64,000 bases of DNA, from NCBI GenBank assembly GCA_905250115.1, contig CAJNOI010000049.1, positions 495,372 through 559,371 of the forward strand, written 5' to 3'. Under the pieces are notes generated by a model. The model was given only the letters and a program-made list of their open reading frames with translations. It was not told the origin of the DNA and did not search any database. Of the stretch, positions 53,861 through 64,000 are shown piece by piece (position 1 is the first letter of the stretch; the number at the start of each line of letters is the position of its first letter). The position numbers and the translations under genes are program-made. Origin of the DNA: Adineta steineri. Lineage: Eukaryota > Rotifera > Eurotatoria > Adinetida > Adinetidae.

Positions 53861-56012
53861 GTGAGTATAACATTTAAAAAAAGAACAACTTTTTTTTGTT
53901 AATTTTGATAGTATTTGAGTTTTTTTGTTTGATTGATATATGGATCATATCTAGGATCAATTGACTTTCAGGTGTAAGAAGTAATTAATCATTGATACAA
54001 CAGCATAGTGAATATACAACGAGAGAGATATAAGCATACAGGCGTGGCTCGTTACCTCATCAGGCATATTCACGCGTCACGCAGTCGCGATAGACGAATA
54101 AGTAGATCAAAGTGACCTTTTCGACCACAAAAAGACAGAGAGAGGGAGAGATAGAAACAGAAAAAGAAGAAGAGAATGACGAGATGCATTCTGCAGATTG
54201 CATAAAGGCTAACGTACAACTCATATCTATAATTCATACGTACGATTGCTCATTAGCAAACACACACCGTTTAGTTCAGTTGTCAATCTCGTTGATGTGT
54301 TTTCTTTTTAATTGCTAAAGATCGACGTAATCGAATCTTGAACAAACATGAAAATATAAAAAATTAGGACTATTCTGTTAAGCTTTTTCTTTCTCTCCCT
54401 CTCTCTCTCTCTGTTCTTCTTTTCGTTTATACATTCATTCAGATTATCATACAAATATAAAGGCTACATCTTTTCTAAGCACTAATCTTCACGTTCACCC
54501 AATTAAATCAAGCTCGTTTTACTGTCTACGAAGCTCAAGGGCGAATGACCAAATCTTTTTTTCTTTCGTCTAATGAGCCTCTTGCATGTTCTAATAAATT
54601 TCATTTTTTCGTTTTTATGTATAAAAATCAACTGTCTCATATACACATGCATGAATGCATTTAAGGCAGGACATTTATATATATATATATATATATACAT
54701 ATATATACTTGACTGTCAAGCAAGCATATCATCATCATAAGAATGATGGACGAGTTGAAATTAGTGATGTGTGCGGGATCGATTGTTTGATCGTCATCGG
54801 TTTCGCCTCCTTTCTCATTTATTCGTTCAGTTCAATTCAACTCTTTGTGATATTGACTTTTTCTGTAGTTGAAATGGGCTCTCCTAAATAAACACTATGC
54901 AGTATACTATTCAATGTAGACACTCGAGGGCGATATATGACACACATACACATACACACACACATATATATATATCTATACAAAAGTATACGGAAAGAAA
55001 TTTTTACATATATATATACAGATTCAATTTTCTCGCTTCAATAAATGTGAGAGATAGATAATCATTGAAAAGAAAATAAGATGTTCATCTTGACATTCAA
55101 TCTTGTGATACAAATTAATACATATAGAGAATAGAAATAATAAACTTCAAATTGTAAATTGAACAAATGATTTTGAATCCAGATCTTTCTTTTTTTTTCA
55201 ATTTCCTTTTTCATGCACTAATCTCTGTCATCCGTCTCTGTTTCTCTCACCTCCGGTATTTTATTTGTGTGTGTGTGTGTGTGCGCGCGTTCTCGATTGT
55301 TCACACAAAGTGACACATACACATATATATATGTATGCTTTGATCATTCATCGTTTTTTCTTTGTGATTGGGTATACTCACCGACTCAGCTCTTCAAGCG
55401 ATCACTCATAGGCATACTAAAAAATTACGTGCATCAATGAACAGAACATGATAAGCCGTCCCGCCAATGATCACAGAAAAAAAATCGAAAGTCGAATAAA
55501 AAAACGAAAGAATCAAATTACAAATCTACACGTCAACAAAACTAGAAAAGGAACAAATATACGTATAAATCATACGTTTTAACTGGAAAAAAGATAAGGA
55601 GACAAAAGCATTAGTTCATCTTTTCTTAATTAAGATTATTTTTCTGGTCAGAAAAAGAACTCTTGTGCACATATACATGATAATTGACTATCGGATTGTT
55701 GATGTGTTACGTGAAACTCATCTCACATCGATATGATAATGAATATAGGAGAGAGAGAGAGAGAGAAAAAAACGATGGAGCAAGTGCACAAATGGTCCTT
55801 TCATATCACCACTAATAATAAACGTTTTTTTTTCTCTTTTACTTGCTCCTCTTCTTCTTCTCTGGTTGTCGACAACGAGAAATGAGAGACGAGAGGAAGG
55901 ATAATTGGACCGTTTCTTTTTCTCGTGTTAGAGAAAGAGAGAATGAGAGAACGGTCAGTTGAACAGAGCGCAGAGTATATTTGTATTCAGTAGATGCAGC
56001 AGCAGAGAGGCT
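53861..56012. other. Non-coding between the two ephrin first exons
   Basis: Contains an (AT)n tract (54676-54697), (GT)n with GC extension (55266-55290) and (GA)n near 55750-55766. No coding exon is supported. It should hold the exon 1b promoter. Confidence 0.5.
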
Positions 56013-59000
56013 ATGTTTATCAACGAGCTGCTTGTGGTATCAGTTCTTTTACTCATCTTCATAACTAGATATCAAACTTATTCGTTACTTCTTCAACCAT
56101 TCTATTGGAATCAGACAACATTCAGGTAAATACAAAAAAAGAAATAATTTCTCCTGTAAAATATTTTGGAAGACACGATTGAGAAGAGAAAAAAAATCGA
56201 TTAATTGATATTTGTTACTCTACATTACACACGAGATGTCTTTTGTTCATTTGATTAATAGACTATTTCGAATAGAATTTGATTGATAAGCAAATTAAAA
56301 TTCCAATGACTTTATTTTATTAACCTGATAAATAATATCCAATGATAACTATTATTTTCTAATAAGAATGTTAGAAAAAAAAACCGCAGAGATAATCAAT
56401 CGAACTATGAATAATAAAAAGATTAATATATTAAGAAAATATTTATATATAGATAAATAAATTAGAATGGTATCTTTAATAGAAAATGACACAATTCCTT
56501 TTTTGTTCTTTTGTTAAATTGTTTATTTGTTTAACTACTTAAATATGTTACGAGGAAGAAAAAGAAGAAAACTTAGATATGTAATGTGCTTCTATTGTGT
56601 GTCCATATTTTTGTTTTTTTTGTCATAAGCAATTGATCGTGCAACTGTTTAGAAGTTGTTGAGTCAATCGATTCATTCATTCATCTACTTATGTTGTTCA
56701 CCATTCGTCACTTAATTGCAATGCACACCACGCGCCTGTCTGTCTGTTTGTTTGTTTTCATGTAAAAAAAGACGGGTAACGCCCGTAAAACAGACGCATT
56801 GGATTAGTAATCAAAACATACAGGGTGTTCATTGTATTTGTACATGTTTGTTAGTGGTGGACAACGTTCTATACGTTTCACCATTCAAGGATGATCAGAT
56901 AACCGATGATAGAACATGATTGTCTCAAGAGACTAAAACATAACTTGTTCATTTCCTCCCTGCTAAGATCACAAAGATATATGTATATAAGAACGTTATT
57001 CTCTCATGATGATTCTAATAAAGAAAACATTTCGTGATTGATATGGAAACCAGTTCTTAATATAATAATTTCTCTTATCAAAACAATCCGTTTCAGTAGT
57101 GGAACTTAAACTTTATAATATTATAAATGAGTTCTACCGTGATTTACAATTAAGATATATAGATTATTCTTTTCTAAAATAAAAATGTATTGGATTATGA
57201 ATAGAATTAGATATTTTTAGTTTTAGAGAATGCAAATATCATTTAAAGTAGATAAGAAATCGATTATATCATATTCCAAGAATGTAAATATTCTCTATCG
57301 TTCAATATAAATTTGAAACAAAATATCTTCCAAAACAAAATTGTCTATTTGTTTCGATGGCATTAGATGTCCTTTACTAAGTGTCCATCTGTGCTACATA
57401 TACAAATGACTTTTCACTATTCACATCTTCAGGCTATAGTAGCGGCTGTACTCTCTTTTTCTTTTTAATGTGTTTATATTCATTTTTATATAGTATGTGT
57501 CTCTGTCTGTTCATAGTGGAACTACCCTTACGGCATTTCATTTATTCGTTCATTCATCTATTCAAAGATCTACTGACCTTGACTAAACTATTTTCTTTTT
57601 AATTAAACTTATTTTTATTGTTAGTTTTATTTTCAAGTATTGCCTTAAATAAGCAAAATATGAGAATAAAAATCAAATAAATTTCATATATATATTTGTT
57701 TATGTATATACAGGTCATATCAAGACGGTTCATTAGTTCTTGAAGTACGTTTGGGTGACGTTATGGATCTTATATGTCCATTTTATGACGAACAACAATC
57801 GTATATGACAAGTGAACAAGAACAATATGATATATATCGAGTATATTTCATCATTTTATTTTAACAAATATAATAATAATTCATCTTTTTATTTTTCTGT
57901 TAAGGTATCTGAAAATGAATATAATCAATGTAATATCAATCAATTTAATAGTGAACCAACAGCACGTCGTGTAATAACATGCAACAGTCCATATGATGTG
58001 ATGAAATATACACTTAATTTTCGTTCATATTTACCAATACCCAATGGATTTGAATTTCGTCCTAATCAAACCTATTATTTTCTATCAACATCATTAAGTC
58101 ATCAACAATGTAACAAACTTAAAATTTTTGTACATGACTATCGTAAGTGTACATCTTTACTCGCTCGTTTCTAACTAGATGACAACGATGTCGATGTTTT
58201 GCTTCGTTGCACTCATAGATATACAAATGAGACGACGTGATTATGTAATAAAATTGATGAAGTGTAATCGAATCATGTTAGATTCGATACTTCTCGCTCG
58301 AGCGCTTTTTTTCTACTGATTACTTAAAGAGAAGGAATAAATGAATGACTAGACAAATCCAATAGTGACCACTAAACATATTCACTAATTAGTGAACCAT
58401 AATCGATTAGAATTTTTTTCTTCTTCTTTTGTATATAAAAGAAAATATATACAATCTTTCTTATATGATTTCAACGAGTTCTATTTAAAAATATCAATAA
58501 TTAATGTAAATAATTTAAACTATACTCGAAAATTTCTAAAGTGTAATTCATTGTTGTACAAAACATCTAGACAATATATTTATTGATTGATCAATTGTAT
58601 TTGCTATTTAACCACACCCTTTTGTTATTTTGTGATAGTCATATGATTTATAATATGGATCACTGAAATGTCGAGAGATGTTGATTGCATTAGATTAGAC
58701 AAGACAAGACATATAGACATGAGTGTGTGTGTGTAAGATGGCGGCGTCTTTTTACGTTTCATTTTCTTATTTTGTTGATGTTCTATGCATGACTTCGCCA
58801 TCAAACTGAGATACCATTATTAATATCAACTAACTTATTTCTATATTCATGAATGACTCAATAATAAATAATCCAGTTATCTAGATAAACTATAATCATA
58901 GTAAATGAATCATTTATGCTCTACATATATATATATATAATAGAATTTGTTATTATATGAAATATAAATCAAACAAAATTTTTATCTATTTAGAACGTAT

Positions 59001-59409
59001 GTCATTATCAACAAGTACAAAATCGTATATCGATAATCAAGAACATAAACCTTTTTCATTTCCTCATTATTCTCATCATCGACATGAATCATCACAACCA
59101 TCGATATATAAAACTGATCATAGACCATTTTTACATGCCATTAAAGCTCAACGTCACAGTGATGCAACTTCAATAAAATGGATAACTGATGGACCACACC
59201 CTCAAGATAATGGTTAGTATTTTTTCTCTTCTATATGTATATAATTATTAAAATCTCATTTTTTTCTAATAGATAAATCTCAAGAAACAAAATATATAAT
59301 GGAAAGATCTAGTTCACCATCAAATATGTTAAGTCTTGCGTTAAGTTCTTCATCAACAAAATTAACAATACCATTCATTTTAATTTGTCTCCTACTTTCT
59401 TTAAGATAA
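56013..59409 (+). CDS. EFN: Ephrin, GPI-anchored type
   Basis: Five exons (56013-56125, 57714-57840, 57905-58142, 58994-59212, 59273-59409) join in phase to 277 residues. The first exon is a signal peptide (LLVVSVLLLIFI) ending QPFYWNQTTFR. The receptor-binding domain shows the ephrin pattern and its four Cys: LEVRLGDVMDLICPFYDEQ, DIYRVSENEYNQCNI, ARRVITCNSPYD, NGFEFRPNQTYYFLST and HQQCNKLKIFV. A His/Ser-rich stalk follows. The protein ends in a short hydrophobic tail (KLTIPFILICLLLSL-R-stop) preceded by small residues, the layout of a GPI signal and not of a B-type TM with cytoplasmic tail. It binds Eph receptors on neighbouring cells in guidance and boundary signalling. The start was chosen because the upstream ATG at 55994 is in another frame that stops early. 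Confidence 0.93.
56126..57713 (+). other. First ephrin intron, 1.6 kb
   Basis: AT-rich intron with no further exon seen. Its size is large for this genome. Confidence 0.6.
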
Positions 59410-61035
59410 TATCGAAAATATCCTTTCTTTTCTTTTCTCTTGACACCGGTGTTCTTCAAATTTTTACTATGAAAATATTGTTTTGTTAAAAGAATTTCTC
59501 TTTTTTTTGTCAGAATATATATACATAAGATCTTGATCTATATACTCATTGTGTGTTGAACAAATGGATGAAAATATAATCATTTTGTTTTTCTTTTCTC
59601 GTTGTTTTATAAAACGTTTAATTCATCTTTAAATGCACAGAAAAATAAAATCGAAGAACAATTTATTCTTTTTTTGGTGTATCAATTACCCAAGCAGGCA
59701 AGATTTTGGAGAAATGCATTTCCGCGATCCAAAAGTGTTCTTTACACGCTGAAAGCAGCGTTTTTAACGTGTGAAGAACACTTTTAGACCGCGGAAACAT
59801 GTTTTTTCTAATATCCTGACTGTTCGAATAAATATTTTTAATTAGAAACAATAATAGTTTATGCATTGACTTTTACAATAATCAAGAAAATTTATCGATA
59901 TAAATATATAAGAATTCATAATAGTTTTTATATAGATGTTGTTGTCGTCACTTTTGATGCTTATCAGTTATATTATTGTATATAACTAATAGAATTTATT
60001 ACACGTTGCTGTGACATCCCGGTCTAATTAAATTGATTAATAAGCATCATCAAAACTTATATCAACATGCTGATGTTGTTATGGGTGTAACGATGATCTA
60101 AATAAATAATATACATAGAAGTTGATGAAATGAGAAAAATAACTTACCATTTCATTTGAATGTCCCGAATTATTTTATGTGTAATAGTTGTTGTTTGATA
60201 CACGAAAATTCAAATAGGTTATTTACAAAAAAATTCAATACGATTCATTACATACTTCATTGTTAGCTGTATACATATATCATGAAAAAAAAATCAAATA
60301 TGAACAAATAATTTATATCGATGATTATGCAAGGGTAATTCATGTGTGACTCAATCGAAAGGACAAAATATTGTATCTTTCTTTTTTACATAGATATACA
60401 TCATGCTTTGTACTTTTCTACACAATATAATGATATCATATAAATCGTCTATAGAATGAAAATTACTATTGTACCTAGAAAAAAGATATTTCGATAAGGT
60501 AAACATAGATGTATATATTACATAAGCAAATTTGCCTTCATATCTATCGTTTGTATTCGCTAGTTAGTTTACATTTCATAATTTTAATAATGAAGAACAT
60601 ATTGCTGAAAGCTTTGTTATTCTTTATCTCAGACTTTGATCAAATAATTTTGTTCACTGTAGTTCCGGAACAGTTGGTGATAACAAAACTATAAATAATA
60701 TTCAATAAATTTACATATCTGTAAATGTTTCACAGTATATAATTAATGAATTATGGTAACTATGTCATATTTGTACTTCAAGTGAACTTAATTTCACATA
60801 GCAATTAATTGAAGAGAATATGTATGTCTTACTGGTGTACAGAAAATAATTTTTAATATTGAAGAATATCGTTCGTAAATATTTACGATGTCAACTTTCT
60901 AACAGATGTTCGGTTATTGTTAAATGAGATTAAATCTGTTTTTTCAAGGTAATTGCTTTCCATAATACTGACAAAGATTTTTTATTCGTAATGAATAACG
61001 TGTAAAATTGTACATGTTTAGGAAAAAGTAAAATG
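59410..61035. other. Convergent intergenic region
   Basis: 3' flanks of ephrin (plus) and SerRS (minus). It contains the palindromic element at 59690-59828 and no supported gene. Confidence 0.5.
59690..59828. repeat. Palindromic MITE-like element, ~139 bp
   Basis: The arms pair through TTTCCGCGATCCAAAAGTGT on the left and ACACTTTTAGACCGCGGAAA on the right, then TTCTTTACACGCTG against CGTTTTTAACGTGTGAAGAA, around a tiny loop (GAAAGCAG). Outside this the arms stay similar (CAAGCAGGCAAGATTTTGGA against an inverted ATATCCTGACTGTTCG). GC content is above the surroundings. It has no coding potential and is unlike the 20.1 kb and 50.2 kb elements. Confidence 0.7.
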
Positions 61036-63115
61036 TCAACTGAGAAATTTGATCCATTGAGTTCTTGGTGTCGCAGAAGTTTTTGAAATAAATTCTCGAT
61101 TACCCATAAAAGCTCGTAGAGGAACCGGGATTTGGACTTGTCCAATATCCTATTACATAGAATAAATTTAAAAGAGCTTTTATTTATTATAGAACATATT
61201 TCTTACCGGTTTCCAATTAGATTCAATAATAGCAGTAAGCATTCGAGGAATTGCCATAGCTGTTCCATTTAACTAAAAAAAAAAACATCAATCAAAACAC
61301 ATACAAAACAAAATTTATCGTACAGTATGAACAAATCGTTCGTCACCATTATCGTCAATATATTTTATGTGAAGACGACGTGATTGAAAATCAGTACAAT
61401 TCGATGCACTGCTTATCTACAAAATAGAAAGCGATATATATTTATATACATCAGAAGAAAAAAAACATACTTCACCGTAAAATCCTTTCGCTGGCATCCA
61501 CGTTTCAATATCATATTTTCTATGAGCTGAAAGGCCGAGTTCTTCTGATGGCATATCGAGTACTCTGAAAATATTTAGATATTCAAAAATTAATTTTACT
61601 AATCTAATCTATTTCTACCTAAAATGTAATCCAAGTTCCTCAAACATTGATGATTCTAATCGAACAATTTCATTATGCATTTCTTGTGAAACATCATCAT
61701 CATCCGTTGTAACAGCAAACATTTCAACTTTATTAAATTCATGTACACGATATAAATTACCTTCACCTTTTCCTCCGGGTAATTCAGCTCGATAACAACG
61801 ACTACATGCAGCTAATCTAAAAATGAATATATAATCAATAGACAAGAAAACAACAACAACAATGAATATTTTTTTCAATCTATTTACTTTAAAGGTAATT
61901 CATCTTTACGAAATGTATTATGTTTAAGTAAACCAGCGATAGGCATTTCAGATGTACCAGCAAGACAATATCGACCAAATTCTTCTCCATAATCTAATTG
62001 ATAGACTTGTGATCGTTTACCTTTTGTTGGAAATCCACATGATTCCTAGGAAATAAAATAAAAAAAACTGTCTAATAATTTATTTTTAAGATAAAAAAAA
62101 ATATTACAATAATGCCTCGATGAATAATATCAGGAACTGAAACTAATTTGAAACCCTAATATAAAACAAGAAGAATTTAAAAAAAAGATAATTTTCGAAT
62201 ATTAATTTACATTTTTTGTAAGTTTTTCAAATGTATAATACATTAAAGCTCGTTCTAAACGTGCAAAATCACCAAATAATGCATAAGCACCACGAAATGA
62301 TACATGACCCATATTCCTATTTACAAATACAATTATAAAAGATTTCTATGAAAAATGAACTTACTCTAATTGCATCAAATTTAATTCTTGACCAATTTGG
62401 TCAATTGTTTGCGAATTACCAGACGTTTCTAGAAATTCAAATGATATTTAATGAATACAATTTTTAAACAAAATTTTTCTACCTGGTTTCTTTCCAACTA
62501 ACCGAACAACTCGTGCTTGTTCTTGATTCCCAATTGGCTTGATAGAGAAAAATTAAAAACAACAGATGATAGGTGATTAGAAATATGAAAAAGGCTACCT
62601 ACGACGTCAGGATGTGTATTATTAGGTATTCTTAATGCATGATTATATAAATCTTGAATTTTAAGTTTGATCTGATCCTAAAAATTTAAATAGAATTTAA
62701 ATTATTTATAATACTAAAGTATTATTTACTTCGCCTTGAATTGGATCAAGTTTTTTTTCTTCAATACGATGAAATAGAGCTTGTACATCATGATGAAGTG
62801 CATGCTAGAAGATAATATTTTTAGAAATAAGTGTAATAGGAAATTTTCATTTACAATTTGTTCTATATCAGCATATTCGTTTTCTTTTCTTTGTTTAATA
62901 TTTTCTGCAATTGTTTGAGAATTTTCATCATTTAATATATAATCCCAATTGAGAGCAGCTGATCGAAGATCAAGTTCAACATAAGGATTCAATCGATTGA
63001 TATATGTTTTTACTTGATCCAAATAAGCACGATAATCTTGCCATGGATTAAATTTTGGTGGTAGAGATGAATAGAGACGAACAGGTAAACGAAATAAATG
63101 TTTTACTTGATACAT
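61036..63115 (-). CDS. SARS2: Seryl-tRNA synthetase, mitochondrial
   Basis: Thirteen exons in minus order (62855-63115, 62730-62804, 62603-62677, 62483-62537, 62365-62428, 62211-62316, 62108-62155, 61888-62045, 61619-61816, 61471-61564, 61324-61416, 61207-61272, 61036-61149) join in phase to 468 residues. The basic, Arg/Ser/Leu start [20 protein letters not shown] looks like a mitochondrial targeting signal. A coiled-coil tRNA-binding arm follows. Class II motifs are present: the motif 1 region [30 protein letters not shown], motif 2 [20 protein letters not shown], the serine site [15 protein letters not shown] and motif 3 [12 protein letters not shown]. The end [13 protein letters not shown] matches the family. 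It charges tRNA-Ser with serine in mitochondria. One donor near 62602 is ambiguous (GTAGGTAG) and was placed to preserve frame (HPDV-PIGNQ). Confidence 0.95.
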
Positions 63116-64000
63116 TTATGTATTTTTATTGTATACATATTATATTAAATAGACCAGAATAGAATGGAATACAACTAGTCGTACTCGATTTGATCTTGAA
63201 TATTGGTAGAACTGACTAATCAGAAAGAACAAATGATAGATGGCATTGTTTGGATAATATGTTCAGTTTTTCTCTGTACAAAAAATATTTTGAAAAATAA
63301 AACTTTTAGTATCTTCCGGCCTCGGATTACGATATTTTTATAATATAGGATCGTTTAATACATTAATTCTATTTGAAAGTTAAGTTTTATTGATTCCATC
63401 ACTCGAAATTCTTTTAATAATACAGCTAACATAAGTAACTGGATGTTAATCAACACACTTAATCTACTTTCTCCTACAAGAATATGAAGTGAATTCAGAT
63501 ATAGTAGCTAAGGTTAACTATCACATATCTATTTACATAGATTATGAATCTCCACAACTAAGTAAAATATTAAAAAATAAATATTATATCAGACAAATGA
63601 AAATAATACTCAGTTAAATCTTTTAGAAAGAATGGAAAGCAAATCGAGTAGCATTTTATGTGATATCTGATAAATTATTTGAATTTTGCCATCAACTCAG
63701 AGATGTCCCACAAAACAAGATTTTCAAATCTTGAACGATCATCGCCCTCTTCTGCACTAAATATATATAAGATTGTACATTAAGATCAATTAATTTTTTT
63801 TAATTTATTCTATCTACGAGAATTTAATTCAAAATTGAAATCAACTAAAGTCTGTTGATGTAATACATATTCAATATGAGTGTATAAATTTATATGTATA
63901 AATATGCAAGGCAGCAATAAAAAAATCAACCGATTTAGTAATTGAAAAAGAAAACATATCATCGATTTACAACTGGTGTCGATATTATACATTCTTTCTT
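63116..64000. other. Intergenic, no gene seen
   Basis: Upstream of SerRS to the window end. AT-rich, with no supported coding sequence, RNA gene or repeat family. Confidence 0.45.

Noticed and set aside
54503-54891. Overlapping frames across the AT microsatellite
   Set aside because: Driven by the (AT)n tract (Tyr/Ile runs) and not coding.

Overview
The window is AT-rich, intron-dense animal DNA. Most introns are about 45-70 bp with GT-AG ends, and coding sequence favours A/T-ending codons. The gene set is metazoan: Dispatched, an ephrin, a ZASP-type PDZ-LIM muscle protein, kyphoscoliosis peptidase, aquaglyceroporins and the PP2A scaffold. Base composition, compact genes, short TGTGGG-like hairpins and a bacterial-looking AAA ATPase suggest a rotifer, most likely bdelloid. 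That taxon is an inference.

Layout. 1-5353 (-): Dispatched-like RND protein, running off the left edge. 6372-8173 (+): MATE transporter. 9348-11143 (+): SLC17-type MFS transporter. 11526-14013 (+): PP2A scaffold A subunit. 14686-16005 (+): HGH1. 16473-16671 (-): possible tiny spliced gene. 17.8-20.5 kb: graveyard holding TGTGGG-like hairpins, a broken Argonaute PIWI fragment, a GC-rich island and MITE-like elements. 20629-23077 (-): KY-type transglutaminase-like protein. 23.1-26.6 kb: mostly non-coding with decayed pieces. 26634-28020 (+): AAA ATPase resembling a bacterial family. 29278-32283 (+): PDZ-ZM-three-LIM protein. 33582-35306 (+): unrecognised disordered protein. 35670-37426 and 37872-39975 (-): tandem aquaglyceroporins. 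40926-41708 (+): calmodulin-like EF-hand protein. 43118-44622 (-): single-pass membrane protein with a YEEI motif. 44.6-53.7 kb: long gene-free stretch with simple repeats and a ~380 bp foldback element. 53748-59409 (+): GPI-type ephrin with two alternative signal-peptide first exons. 61036-63115 (-): mitochondrial seryl-tRNA synthetase.

Genes are independently transcribed and not in operons. Recurring themes are membrane transport (MATE, SLC17, two aquaporins), muscle or cytoskeleton (ZASP, KY), cell signalling (Dispatched, ephrin, YEEI protein, EF-hand) and protein homeostasis or translation (PP2A-A, HGH1, SerRS). The strongest leads are the possible horizontally acquired AAA gene, the two interchangeable 113-nt ephrin first exons, the exactly length-matched aquaporin pair that differs only by two introns, and the recurrent TGTGGG-like hairpins. 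Exon joins were worked out by hand from splice sites and reading phase; no search was run.
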